Part shown: piece after piece, positions 1 to 10,619 of the stretch
Layout of the letters: every line of letters begins with the position of its first letter
How positions within the stretch are numbered: the stretch's first letter is position 1
NCBI RefSeq assembly: GCF_029633865.1
Contig: NC_079220.1
Span: 59,295,612 to 59,359,611, forward strand
Length of the DNA stretch: 64,000 nt
Direction: 5' to 3'
From: Lampris incognitus
Lineage: Eukaryota > Chordata > Actinopteri > Lampriformes > Lampridae
Translations under genes and position numbers: made by a program
The notes under the pieces: generated by a model
Seen by the model: only the letters and a program-made list of their open reading frames with translations
Told to the model about the DNA's origin: nothing
Databases searched by the model: none

Positions 1-174
1 TTCCAGAAATCAGCAGAGTGGGTGAGGGCCTGTAGGAGAATATTAGATCACTGGCTGACGGCCTTCGGTTCTCGACATGAGAGCCCAAGATGTTGTAAAC
101 ATTACCTCTCACTGTTCCTACCACATCACACGACCACTTACTTTCTTCCCAGTATGAATGTGTGTGCTTCTCAC

Positions 175-382
175 CAAGATGACAGCGTAGACATGTATTG
201 GTGGGCCCATATGATCCCCCCAATGTGGCCCCGGGCACTAAAACGGAGAATCCAGCTGCTCCCAAGGTGTTACTGCTTATGAACGTACGTAGGGAGAGGA
301 GTGTCCGGTAGGTGTAGGGACAGGAGCGACAATTGCTTGCGACACAGACGCCTGCTCTGTACAAGGGAAACACTGCCTGGCC
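175..382 (-). CDS. asphd1: asphd1 coding exon 3, start of hydroxylase core
   Basis: Acceptor AG at 384-383, donor GT at 174-173, leaving phase 1. Encodes GVCVASNCRSCPYTYR, SLRTFISSNTLG, then VLVPGATLGGSYGPTN and LRCHLG. In the family the stretch before GPTN ends in His-Tyr/Phe or His-Thr; here it is Ser-Tyr. The first conserved Arg after GPTN is Cys. The frame is open and both splice sites are canonical, so the exon is not obviously dead. Confidence 0.85.
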
Positions 383-3300
383 CTGAAAGAGATGGTCAGC
401 CGCATTACATACTGCTCAGGACAGACAACCACTGACAGCCTTGGAATATATAGGAATAGATATGCACACAAATGTTGAAGTAAAGTCAAGAGGTGCATTT
501 TTGTTGGATGAACTACAATAATGCTGTTGAATATGATGGAGTGGTATGTTCTGATTTTCATGAGTCAAACAGGTTAGTCTTAAAGGAACTGTAACTTTTT
601 TTGACGTTTACCAAAGTAAAATATATTTGGATGAGTATCGGCAAAAATGGAGGAGATAAATCAAATATCGGTGAAATTTACCACATTGTAAAGCACCGAT
701 TTCATTTTGAACTTCACAAACACCTCGTAAAAACCATGCAGATGTCACTTGGTCCACAATACTGCATAACAAACCACATGCCAAGGGTGCAGACTTTTCT
801 GTAGGAAAAATGCAGAACAAATATGTATCCTGCTTAGTAGGTGACACGCTTGGAGTTATCATTTCTGGTACCTTTGGTCCATGATACGTCCATCCTAATT
901 TTGGGTCAATGCCTCTCTGGTAAACAGCCTTGAACTCTGCCAAGATTACAGGGTAGTTGGCCTCTAAGACCTCGATGTCATGCCGATGAGCATCCCGTGG
1001 GAAGAAGGGGATGCTTGGGACATCTGGGAGGAAGAAAAGATGAGGCTTCTGGATAGTAGAATAGTTGTTCAGCCTGACCTGCAGTAAAATCAATCACTGG
1101 TTAGTGTCAAATTGCTGAACTGCTTGACAATGACACTGCCTGTCAAGGTTTTCTTGTGACCTATAGTTACATCAGATCAGTGATTCTCGATCCGGTCATT
1201 ATGGACCCCAGTATCGCTGGTTTACTGTTCCACCAGGTATAACAAGTGAACACTATTAACTATCTTTGTATGTTGTATATTGTTGTATATTGTACTGATG
1301 GAAAGCCCTTTGGGACTTCCTTGTGATTTTGGGCTATACAAATAAATTTGACTTGACTTGACTGACCTTGCAGGATGGGAAACCAGCAAAACAGAGGCAA
1401 TGGGGTCAGGACTGAGAACCATTGCATTAGATTTAGCACCAGATCAAGGTGCTTGTGGTAAAGAAATGCCGACATCACAAAAGGTTTTCTTCCAAATTGT
1501 TCAAGTTGTTACCGTATGCTTTTCTCCATGTAAATGTGGTAGTAAGGGGGCATCCTGGTGACTGGGCTAGATGGACAAATCTCACAGCGTATGAAGCTCT
1601 GGAAGCTTTTCTGTATATAAATGTGGTAGTGAGGGGGTGTCCTGGTGACTGGGCTAGATGGACAAATCTCACAGCGTATGAAGCTCTGGAAGCTTTTCTC
1701 CATATAAATGTGGTGGTGAGGGGGGAGTCCTGGTGACTGGGCTAGATGGACAAATCTCACAGCTTATGAAGCTCTGGAAGCTTTTCTCCATATAAATGTG
1801 GTAGTGGGGGGTGTCCTGGTGACTGGGCTAGATGGACAAATCTCACAGCGTATGAAGCTCTGGAAGCTTTTCTCCATATAAATGTGGTAGTGAGGGGGTG
1901 TCCTGGTGACTGGGCTAGATGGACAAATCTCACAGCGTATGAAGCTCTGGAAGCTTTTCTGTATATAAATGTGGTAGTGAGGGGGTGTCTTGGTGACTGG
2001 GCTAGATGGACAAATCTCACAGCGTATGAAGCTCTGGAGGCTTTTCTCCATATAAATGTGGTAGTAAGGGGGTGTCCTGGTGACTGGGCTAGATGGACAA
2101 ATCTCAAAGCGTATGAAGCTCTGGAAGCTTTTCTCCATATAAATGTGGTAGTGGGGGGGTGTCCTGGTGACTGGGCTAGATGGACAAATCTCACAGCGTA
2201 TGAAGCTCTGGAAGCTTTTCTCCATATAAATGTGGTAGTGGGGGGGTGTCCTGGTGACTGGGTTAGATGGACAAATCTCACAGCGTATGAAGCTCTGGAA
2301 GCTTTTCTGTATATAAATGTGGTAGTGAGGGGAGTGTCCTGGTGACTGGGCTAGATGGACAAATCTCACAGCGTATGAAGCTCTGGAAGCTTTTCTCCAT
2401 ATAAATGTGGTAGTGGGGGGGTGTCCTGGTGACTGGGCTAGATGGACAAATCTCACAGCGTATGAAGCTCTGGAAGCTTTTCTGTATATAAATGTGGTAG
2501 TGAGGGGGTGTCCCGGTGACTGGGCTAGATGGACAAATCTCACAGCGTATGAAGCTCTGGAAGCTTTTCTGTATATAAATGTGGTAGTGAGGGGGGTGTC
2601 CTGGTGACTGGGCTAGATGGACAAATCTCACAGCGTATGAAGCTCTGGAAGCTTTTCTGTATATAAATGTGGTAGTGGGGGGGTGTCCTGGTGACTGGGC
2701 TAGATGGACAAATCTCACAGCGTATGAAGCTCTGGAGGCTTTTCTCCATATAAATGTGGTAGTGAGGGGGTGTCCTGGTGACTGGGCTAGATGGACAAAT
2801 CTCACAGCGTATGAAGCTCTGGAAGCTTTTCTCCATATAAATGTGGTAGTGAGGGGGTGTCCTGGTGACTGGGCTAGATGGACAAATCTCACAGCGTATG
2901 AAGCTCTGGAAGCTTTTCTCCATATAAATGTGGTAGATGGGGGTGTCCTGGTGACTGGGCTAGATGGACAAATCTCACTGCGTATGAAGCTCTGGAGGCT
3001 TTTCTCCATATAAATGTGGTAGTGAGGGGGTGTCCCGGTGACTGGGCTAGATGGACAAATCTCACAGTGTATGAAGCTCTTGAAGCTTTTCTCCATATAA
3101 ATGTGGTAGTGGGGGGTGTCCTGGTGACTGGGCTAGCTGGACAAATATCACAGCGTATGAAGCTCTGGAAGCTTTTCTGTATATAAATGTGGTAGTGGGG
3201 GGGTGTCCTGGTGACTGGGCTAGATGGACAAATCTCACAGCGTATGAAGCTCTGGAAGCTTTTCTCCATATAAATGTGGTAGTGAGGGGGTGTCCTGGTG

Positions 3301-4295
3301 ACTGGGCTAGATGGACAAATCTCACAGCTTATGAAGCTCTGGAAGCTTTTCTGTATATAAATGTGGTAGTGGGGGGGGTGTCCTGGTGACTGGGCTAGAT
3401 GGACAAATCTCACTGCGTATGAAGCTCTGGAAGCTTTTCTCCATATAAATGTGGTAGTGAGGGGGTGTCCTGGTGACTGGGCTAGATGGACAAATCTCAC
3501 AGCTTATGAATCTCTGGAAGCTTTTCTGTATATAAATGTGGTAGTGGGGGGGGGGGTGTCCTGGTGACTGGGCTAGATGGACAAATCTCACAGCATATGA
3601 AGCTCTGGGAGTTAGCGTAGCATGACAATTGGTTTAACACGTTTCCAAATTATGATGAAATGGATGGATGTTTAATAACACTTCAGCATTTTCTAAATCA
3701 TAAAATTCACCATTATAATGCCACGATTTTACCCGTTTAGAAGGATTCACAATAAATGCTTGGGGGGGGGATTTTGCATGCAAAAAGCACAAAAAAGTCT
3801 AAACAAGTGTGTTCATTTATTTTACACGATTCCTTAGGGAACACATTACTCACAGACAAGAAGATGCATTGCATGGTAGTATGGACCAGTCTGAACTGTT
3901 TTTACCTGCTCTCGGAGTCCCTTGTGGATTCGCCCCATGCCCACCCAGCTGTAGCGCTTGGCATACTCTTGCAGTGCAGCATAACGTCTCTTGCCTTCTT
4001 CAGATGCCTGGACTGGGAACAAGGGATGACTCAGCACTGGATGGAGGTAGTCCCGTCCCTGCTCCTCATCCTCCCCCATTTCCATTGAAATACACGGGGT
4101 GACACGATCAGTTCTTGAAAACTTGGATGCTGCACTGCGCTTGCTTCCAGTGCTGGACAGCATGGTGTGCCTGCAGCCAGACATGAGTTTGCTGGGGTGC
4201 ACTCGGCGCGGGGTAGGAAGGTCAGAGCCCATCCGATAACAGTACCAAAGAAAGAGGAGCAGCAGAGTCCACAAAAGCCCAGTCAGTGGACGCAT
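175..4295 (-). CDS. asphd1: asphd1, aspartate beta-hydroxylase domain protein 1 (5' three exons; 3' end off window)
   Basis: Three exons on the minus strand: 3906-4295, 872-1078 and 175-382, joined in phases 0 and 0, leaving phase 1 at 175. They encode about 269 residues. Residues 5-20 form one hydrophobic membrane anchor followed by WYCYRMG. Next come AKRYSWVGMGRIHKG, then FFLPDVPSIPF, then the start of the beta-hydroxylase fold with CRSCPYTYR and GPTN. These match what I remember of ASPHD1/ASPHD2, single-pass proteins with an Asp/Asn beta-hydroxylase-type 2-oxoglutarate dioxygenase domain whose substrate is unclear. The remaining C-terminal part, including the distal metal-ligand His, lies left of base 1. 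Adjacent sez6l2 supports asphd1 over asphd2. Oddity: the metal-ligand His expected just before GPTN is Ser here. Confidence 0.9.
383..871 (-). other. asphd1 intron 2
   Basis: Bounded by a GT donor (871-870) and an AG acceptor (384-383). AT-rich sequence with no gene, RNA or recognisable repeat that I can support. Confidence 0.7.
872..1078 (-). CDS. asphd1: asphd1 coding exon 2
   Basis: A 207-nt exon encoding residues 131-199. Acceptor AG is at 1080-1079 and donor GT at 871-870. It carries IQKPHLFFLPDVPSIPFF and RDAHRHDIEVLEANYPVI, the ASPHD-specific segment leading into the hydroxylase domain. Both junctions are phase 0. Confidence 0.9.
1079..1524. other. asphd1 intron 1, 3' part with SINE-like tail
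   Basis: Non-coding. Around 1260-1365 lies a stretch ending in a run of TTGACTTGACTTGAC, with text about a 'gggctatacaaataaa' tail that recurs at 44,995-45,060 in inverted form and resembles 3' ends of fish SINEs. No coding content. Confidence 0.5.
1525..3610. repeat. 87-bp minisatellite, about 24 copies, in asphd1 intron 1
   Basis: The unit contains GGTGACTGGGCTAGATGGAC, then CAAATCTCACAGCGTATGAA, then a TATATAAATGTGGTAG segment and a G-run of variable length. Successive units start 87 bp apart (for example 1531 and 1618). Because 87 is 29 codons, every unit is open in several frames on both strands until the G-run changes length, producing long false ORFs. Copies are about 95% alike by eye, so the array is young or homogenised. 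Confidence 0.95.
3906..4295 (-). CDS. asphd1: asphd1 coding exon 1
   Basis: Encodes residues 1-130: short N-terminus, membrane segment LLWTLLLLFLWYCY, basic linker, and the conserved block YAKRYSWVGMGRIHKG at the end. Donor GT is at 3905-3904, phase 0. The frame stays open up to another ATG at 4346, but the TATA box at 4347-4354 would put transcription start downstream of that ATG, so I chose the Met at 4295. Confidence 0.9.
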
Positions 4296-4346
4296 GTCCA
4301 ACTCAGCATATAGAGACGGGGGGAATGGGTTAACTGACCACTGCAT

Positions 4347-4354
4347 CTTTTATA
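4347..4354 (-). promoter_or_regulatory. TATA box of asphd1
   Basis: Minus-strand TATAAAAG, 52 bp upstream of the chosen start codon at 4295. The usual 25-30 bp spacing puts transcription start near 4320-4328, giving a 5' UTR of about 30 nt. Position and match are seen; function is inferred. Confidence 0.55.
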
Positions 4355-5186
4355 AAGGCTGAGAGACACTGTAATGATATGAAAGAAATGGGCTGATAAG
4401 TGATCATAAATGAGTATGTAAAATAAGACAAAGCCAGGGAGGGGGTGGTAGTTAAAATTACACTACAGTTTCTACTGGCTAAGTGGCAAAAATATATTGA
4501 CTTTCAAATTAATCTTCGCCAAAATGACTCAAAATGTCTTTATGCATGCTCAATAATCCAGATAAGGAAATCACAGAAAGCTGAATCAGTTCATCTGGAC
4601 ACAACGTTTAATGAGAGAAACGTTTCTTCACACATCCAAGGGACTTAGTCAGTCTCAACTGACTGCAGGTGTCCCCCCCCTTATACACAGCACAGCTGCA
4701 TAACAACCGAAACCAACGATTGGTTTCATATGCAAATAGGCATGACCATCAACCACCCTTAACACTGACCAAGTGTGTGTGCTCCTGAAGCTGTCTTCAG
4801 CCCACGTACTTCACATACAGGGGGCAGTACTATAGGCAGAGGCATGGGTGTGCTATGGATTCCCCAGTCTCTCCCGTAGTGGGACTCCCTAAAAACTTGG
4901 TGTTTCGCCCAGGGGCGGTGTCTTACTTACTGCGTCACACAGAGTGTCGTGTGCCTGATGCGCGTGCATTACTTCGTTTCGTCGCTCGCTTTTTGGATAA
5001 GCTAGCTAGCTAGCGAAATCGTAACCTAAAAAGTCATTTAATAACCTAATATTTGGCTTAACCCCAAGATTAAACCTACAAGAGACCTCTGGCCAAATGG
5101 TAACTTCATACAAAGATGCGATCATCGTTTTACGAAGATGCACTTAGATTTTTGCTCCTTGTACTGCTGGCATGGCTGCAACCGCG

Positions 5187-5525
5187 ATTAACTAGAGTTC
5201 CCTACGACTAACTAGAGTTCCCTGCGACTAGAGTTCCCTGCAACTAACTAGAATTCCCTGCAACTAACTAGAGTTCCCTGAGACTAGAGTTCCCAGCGAC
5301 TAATTAGAGTTCCCTGCGACTAGAGTTCCCTATGATTAACTAGAGTTCCCTGCGACTAACTAGAGTTCCCTGCGACTAGAGTTCCCTGCAACTAACTAGA
5401 ATTCCCTGCAACTAACTAGAGTTCCCTGAGACTAGAGTTCCCAGCGACTAACTAGAGTTCCCTGCAACTAGAGTTCCCTACAACTAACTAGAGTTCCCTG
5501 CGACTAACAAGAGTTCCCTGCAGCT
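5187..5525. repeat. 16/20-bp tandem repeat, about 18 copies
   Basis: Repeats of CTAACTAGAGTTCCCTGCGA (20 bp) alternate with a 16-bp form lacking one CTAA step. It lies inside the inverted-repeat element. Confidence 0.9.
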
Positions 5526-5788
5526 TTTCCCTGATAATTCTCAAATTGACCATCACGTTATACTGGAAAATATACAACCAAATAGTAAAATATATTGACA
5601 GTTAGCTGTCTAACAACAACAATCTACGCAGGCAGAGGTCTGTATTTGTATATTTGTATTGTAATATCTTGCATCAATAGATTTGTATTCTGATATCAAT
5701 GTAGTATTTCTGAAAATAGATGGCCAGCTCAAACAGGCATGTTCCATGTAGGCTACATTGGTGCGCCTGTGAGACTAAATATATAAAT

Positions 5789-6234
5789 TGTCATGGTCTC
5801 TGGTCGTGGCTCTCCCATCCCCTGATTGGTGCGTTAATACACCTGCACCCGGGGTCCTCAGTGATCCGGATTGCTCGGCTTCGCTCAACCTCCCCTGTTT
5901 CTGGTTGGCTGGCTGGCTCCTGCGCACCTGCGCCCAATCTCCCTGATTGGCCTTCCCTGGGTATATATGCCGCTTGGTTGCTCTGGCACTTTGTCGGGTC
6001 GTCTCACTCTCACCCCCTGAGACTCAGAGACATTCTTATCGCCAGAGTGCCTTGTCTTTGTTATCGTTCCCTTGTCCATTTCTGCTGTTTTGTAAGTTTT
6101 TCCTCATCCTGTTTGTCAGCCCTCCCCGCTATCTGTACCTGTGGTTTTTGTTTCCTTTTAATAAAGGAGTTTGTCGGAACTGGTTTGCCTCCACCGTCTG
6201 CACTTGGGTCCTCCTCTTTGCGCCTACCGTGACA
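5789..6234 (+). mobile_element. Solo LTR (446 bp)
   Basis: Begins TGTCATGG and ends CCGTGACA, the inverted TG...CA ends of an LTR. It holds a TATA-like GTATATATGCCG (about 5,962), a pyrimidine-rich region and a polyadenylation signal in TTTTAATAAAGGAG (about 6,158). There is no internal retroviral-type coding sequence beside it, so it looks like a solo LTR left by recombination. Flanks (TAAAT / AAAAT) are only a near-match target duplication. Confidence 0.65.
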
Positions 6235-7360
6235 AAAATTATAGGGAAAAAAAACATGAATATTCTGTATGCCTTCATACTTGATATGCATTAAGTAAAC
6301 CCATTCTCATATTGTATGCGTGTATTATTTAGTCTAGTTTGCCTCATTTTCCAATCTTTAGAAATAAAACTGGCCCGCACTTTGCCACTCAGTCCAACTT
6401 CTCATTTTCATCCAAACTAAAATAAAAAACCAAGTGCAATTTATTTTCATCATCTCCCAATACTGTGCTCGATAGATGGTGGAATGGCGCAAAATGTGAC
6501 TTGTAGAAAAGACGGTCACAGAGCTCCACGCGCATCAAGCACACGACACACCGTATGACGCAGGACATAAGGCACTGCCCCCGAGCGAAACACCAAGTTT
6601 TTAGGGAGTCCCCACCTACCTTGTAGTGGCCAACTTGTATATGGAGGAAGTGGAAAAGAGGCTCTGATGTTCTATCTAGGGACACCACCTAGCCATTGGT
6701 TCAGATTTGTGGATGACACCTGGGTTAAAATTAAATCTCAGGATGTAGCACATTTCACTGACCACATTAACTCTGTGGACACCACATCAAGTTCACCAGC
6801 GAGGATGTGGAACATGACAGGGTAGCCTTCTTACACTGTGAAATTGCAGTTGGTGATGGGGGACATTTGATTGTTGATGTGTACCGTAAACCAACACATA
6901 CTGATCAGTACTTAAGGTTGGACTCTCATCATCCACTGGAGCACAAACTAGGAGTAATCAGGATGCTGTACCACTGAGCTGACAATGTCTCCACCCACAC
7001 AGCAGCCGGGGAAGAGGAGAAGTCCCACATTAAACAGGCCCTGGTTAAGTGTGGTTATCCTAACTGGGCGTTTGTCAAAGCCAGGAAGACCCCAAACAGT
7101 GCACCAGCTGATCCAAGAGAGGAGAAGGACAACAGCTGTCTAAGTGTAAACCAGTGGTGATTCTGTATGTGGCAGGAGTGTTGGAACAGTTGAGACACAT
7201 ATTTTCCAAACACTGCGTCTCAGTTGCTTTCAAACCCCAAACAGAGCAATATAGTGTATGCTGTTAAGTGCCAGGAGGATTGACGTGACTTGTACATCAG
7301 GGAAACTAAACAGATGCTGGCCAAGAGGATGGCACAACACGGGAGATTTAACACATCAGA

Positions 7361-7546
7361 CCAGGACTCCACAGTCTACACCATCTACAGGCCAGGACTC
7401 CACAGTCTACACTATCTACAGACCAGGACTCCACAGTCTACACCATCTACAGGCCAGGACTCCACAGTCTACACTATCTACAGGCCAGGACTCTACAGTC
7501 TACACCATCTACAGGCCAGGACTCCACAGTCTACACCATCTACAGA
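7361..7546. repeat. 31-bp tandem expansion inside the Penelope endonuclease
   Basis: Six copies of a unit beginning CCAGGACTCCACAGTCTACA, starting at 7361, 7392, 7423, 7454, 7485 and 7516. The unit grew from the codons for GQDS..., part of the element's own C-terminal coding region. 31 is not a multiple of three, so the expansion scrambles the frame. Confidence 0.9.
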
Positions 7547-7792
7547 CCAGTGGCCACTTTTTCAAGGATGAGGATGTGCACATAGGGAGGAACGCTGGTT
7601 TGAACAGGGAGTCAAAGAGGTCACCTATGTGAGGAGGGGAGGACCAGGGTGTGAGTGAGTATGGTGGTGCTGTTAGGTGTAAGTGACGGCTGAAGACGAT
7701 TAATATTGCGTAGGTGGAAGTATGCAGACCAAGTAACATTGTTGATGTGAGCTTCAAAAGATAATGTGATGTCCAGGATGACACCCAGACTC

Positions 7793-8864
7793 TTAACCTG
7801 AGGCGATGGGGGAAACTATAGAAATGTCAATAGTAAGAGAAAAACTATCAGTTTTGGCCAAAGTAAATTTAGTGCCTCCTAGGAGGACCTCGGTTTTATA
7901 ACTATTAAGTTTTAGGAAGTGGTATGAAAACCAGGATTTAATTTCTAGTAAGCAGTCAGAAAGGGAAGTGGGCAGAAGAGTGGAGGTAGGTTTGGTGGAT
8001 AGATAAAGCTGGGTGTCATCCGTGTAGCAGTAAAGCTGAATGCCAAATTTCCTGAAAATGTGGCCAAGAGGTAGTAGGTAAATAATGAATAGGAGGGGTC
8101 CCAATACAGAGCCATGGGAAACACCAGTAGTAACAGGAAAGGACTGAGATCTCAAATTTCTAAGCTGGACAAACTGAGTGCAGCCAGAGAGATATGATCT
8201 AAACCAGTCAAGGGGGGTGCCAGTTATTACAATGGAAGCTAATCTTTCTAGGAGGATGTTATGTGAGATGGTATCAAAGGCTACACTCAGATCAAGGAGG
8301 ACAAGTATGGTTAAGAGCCCAGAGTCAGCTGCCATCAACAGATCGTTAATGATTTTCACCAAGGTGGTCTCCGTACTGTGCATGGAGCGAAAACCAGACG
8401 AATTGTTCAAACAGATTGCTGTTAGTCAAGTGAGCGTGTGTCTGAGATGTGACTGTTCTTTCAAGTATTTTAGAAAGAAATGGTAAATTTGAGATTGAGT
8501 GAAAATTATTCAAATTGTTGGAGTGTGCACCAGGTTTCTTGAGTATTGGAGTTATTGCAGCTGTTTTGAGAGATGAGGGAACAAGACCAGAGGTAAGGGA
8601 GGAATGTATGATATCAGTTATTAAAGAGGATAGAGAAGGTAGACAGGCTTTTACTAAATGAGTAGGAAGGGGGTCTAACTGACAGGTAGATGATTTGGAT
8701 TTGCAATTAAGACCAGATATTTCTGCAACAGTTGGGAGTTTAAAACTAGATAGTGAAGAACAGAGGGGGACATAGGAGGGTGAATAGGATAAACTGTATG
8801 TAGTATTGTTTAACGAGGTCAATTGCTGATGAATATTTTCAGTTTTGGCATTAAAAAAGGTCAT
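7793..8864 (-). pseudogene. L2-like reverse transcriptase domain (broken)
   Basis: Two overlapping minus-strand frames (8864-8346 and 8410-7793) together cover fingers and palm: ILKKPGAHSNNLNNFHSIS, LERTVTSQTHAHL, then [20 protein letters not shown] and YTDDTQLYL. One frameshift near 8,380 and the changed catalytic box mark it as a pseudogene. Confidence 0.8.
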
Positions 8865-9899
8865 GAAGGCATTACATTGACCAAATGAATACAGGTGAGA
8901 TGCAAGAGTGTCCGTGGCCGTAAAATATTGTTTACCACGGAAAACAGGGTTCTATTGTTCCCTTCACCTGATCTAATTAAATTTGCGTAATAAGACAATT
9001 TAGCTGTGGACAAAGCCTCCTTATAATGAAGAATGTGGTCATTATACATGTCTTTATGAACAACAAGGCCAGTTTTCGTGTAAAGGCGTTCCAGGCGACG
9101 GCCTTTAGCTTTAAACTGACCTAGTGCAGGTGTAACCAAGGGGCAGAGTGGGTAAAGGAAACAGACCGGGTTTTTAAAGGTGCAAGATCGTTTAAAAGAC
9201 TATCAAGGCCACCGTTGTAATGAGAGACCAGTTCGTCTGGGGTGGATGAATTGTCTTTGCTGGGGAGGTTATCAATTTCACTAGTGAGAGCAGATAAATC
9301 AATATTCTTAATATTACGGAACCAGATGGAGCGTGACACATTTGTTTTGGATACTGTTAAAATAACATGGCAAGACACTAACTTGTGGTCGGAAATGGGC
9401 AAATCAGATGCACTGCAGTTAAGAGGAGTTACACCAGAGCAGCAAATCAGATCAAGTATGTGTCCTGCATGTGTATATTAAAATCACCCAGCAATATTAC
9501 ATTGGGGGATAAGGAACATAAAAAGGTTAGAAAAACAGAAAGTTCGTTTAAGAAATCGTTGTTGGGCTTGGGTGGTCGATAAACAGTGGCTAGTCTGGTA
9601 GGATTTGGCCCATTACACCCCCCCCCCCGGCCGCTGTCACGGGATTTGCGGGTGGACACAAACCCAGGAGGAATAGTTTGATTAAACAGTGAAAAGTCAT
9701 TGGGTTGTTGCCACGTCTCAGTCAAGCATAGGAAATCAAACTTACGATCATTCAGTAGATCACGAAGTAAGAGTCCCTTGTTGGTTGGCGAGCGGATGTT
9801 AAATAACCCGATGGAGAGGTTGTTTTTCCCGGTTTTGATGCTAGCCGACCTGGCTAGGTTAGCTAGGGCTCTGTGGGCAACAGTCCGTCGGGGTCTTGA

Positions 9900-10170
9900 G
9901 GGTCGAGGACAGGAAGACCAGAAGGAACGAGGACAGGAAGACCAGAAGGAACGAGGACAGGAAGGCCAGAAGGAACGGGGACAGGAAGACCAGAAGGAAC
10001 GAGGACAGGAAGACCAGAAGGAACGAGGACAGGAAGACCAGAAGGAACGAGGACAGGAAGGCCAGAAGGAATGGGGACAGGAAGACCAGAAGGAACGGGG
10101 ACAGGAAGACCAGAAGGAACGAGGACAGGAAGACCAGAAGGAACGGGGACAGGAAGACCAGAAGGAACGG
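9900..10170. repeat. 24-bp tandem repeat inside the LINE
   Basis: About eleven copies of GGACAGGAAGACCAGAAGGA plus 4 nt. The period is eight codons, so the minus-strand frame stays open and reads a repeated SFWSSCPR; the plus strand reads repeated GQEDQKER. It lies just upstream of the endonuclease domain. The long plus-strand ORFs here are artefacts of the periodicity. Confidence 0.9.
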
Positions 10171-10619
10171 GTTGGGTTTGTGTCATCGAAGCTCCAGCGG
10201 GATCCACGGTGACTGTATTTCTGACGAAAATGACGAACCATATGCCGGTGAAGCTGCAGTGCTGGTGGAGGCTCAGAGAGGTGGGGGGGGGGGGTGGTAG
10301 TCGAACAAGTTCCGCTGCCTGTATTGAAGCAGCGGTGTTACTGGGTGGAGTGTGAAAGATAAAGTAATCCAGGAGAACATGGTCCATTTGAACGGCCCAC
10401 TGATCCACATGACTGCTGGTGTTGTACCAAACCTAGGCTCCGGAGTAGAACGGCAGTCGCTGGGGGAGGCGAGGGGACCAGTAGCCAGGTATAAAACAAC
10501 TGGTAGCCAAAAACACACGAGATTGTCAGATAAAAACAAAATGAAAACAAGCAAACGTGTCTGAAACTGTCAGCAGAATGAGCTACTGTTCATTTAGCTA
10601 AAGGAACAGTAGAGACAAC

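Larger units (their letters stand above)
4884..6622. mobile_element. Inverted-repeat element (1.74 kb) inserted in the Penelope RT
   Basis: Left end (GGACTCCCTAAAAACTTGGT onward, about 4883-4970) is repeated in inverted form at about 6530-6612 with roughly 85% identity over about 85 bp. The flanks GTAGTGG at 4877-4883 and 6623-6629 are identical and fall on the VV codons of the interrupted RT, so they are a 6-8 bp target duplication. No transposase inside: the interior holds a minisatellite and a solo LTR. It is therefore a non-autonomous DNA transposon of a family I cannot name. Confidence 0.75.
4571..7640 (+). mobile_element. Penelope-like retroelement remnant, split by an insertion
   Basis: The plus strand encodes pieces of a Penelope-type reverse transcriptase followed by a GIY-YIG endonuclease. 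Reading 4,780-4,883 gives TYRGQYYRQRHG and DSPVSPVV. Reading on from 6,623 gives VVANLYMEEVEKRAL, then PPSHWFRFVDDTWVKI, then VYRKPTHTDQYLRLDSHHP and CGYPNWAFVK. The endonuclease part reads NIVYAVKCQE and LYIRETKQMLAKRMAQH, and the tail [10 protein letters not shown]. Several stops and frameshifts break it, so it is dead. The left end (4,571-4,770) matches, in reverse orientation, the untranslated tail I know from fish Penelope elements, a common arrangement in this class. Residues upstream of the RT palm are missing. Confidence 0.8.
7641..10560 (-). mobile_element. L2-like LINE, 3'-truncated, minus strand
   Basis: Minus-strand frames give, in order, an APE-type endonuclease (LFNIRSP, FLCLTETWQQP, VILLGDFNIHMQ; about 10,050-9,450), a linker, and a reverse transcriptase ([58 protein letters not shown]; about 8,900-7,790). 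Frameshifts separate the pieces. The catalytic YADD is YTDD here. The C-terminal segment stops near 7,641 against the Penelope remnant. Typical of the L2/CR1 group by motif order; inactive. Confidence 0.85.

Noticed and set aside
1-60. A fourth asphd1 exon at the left edge (acceptor-like CTACAG near 28-33, minus)
   Set aside because: Reading on in the required phase hits a stop within eight codons and does not match the hydroxylase C-terminus.
1475-3591. Long ORFs on both strands with repeated RFVHLAQSPGHP or GDWARWTNLTAYEALEAF
   Set aside because: They come from the 87-bp (29-codon) minisatellite; frames switch at each G-run change and there is no start context, splice pattern or family match.
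4298-4346. asphd1 start at the ATG at 4346
   Set aside because: It lies immediately downstream of the TATA box, upstream of the expected transcription start, and its 17 extra residues have no counterpart I recall in ASPHD1/2.
9896-10300. Plus-strand ORFs with repeated GQEDQKER or RKTRRNED
   Set aside because: Antisense to a LINE and caused by the 24-bp in-frame tandem repeat.
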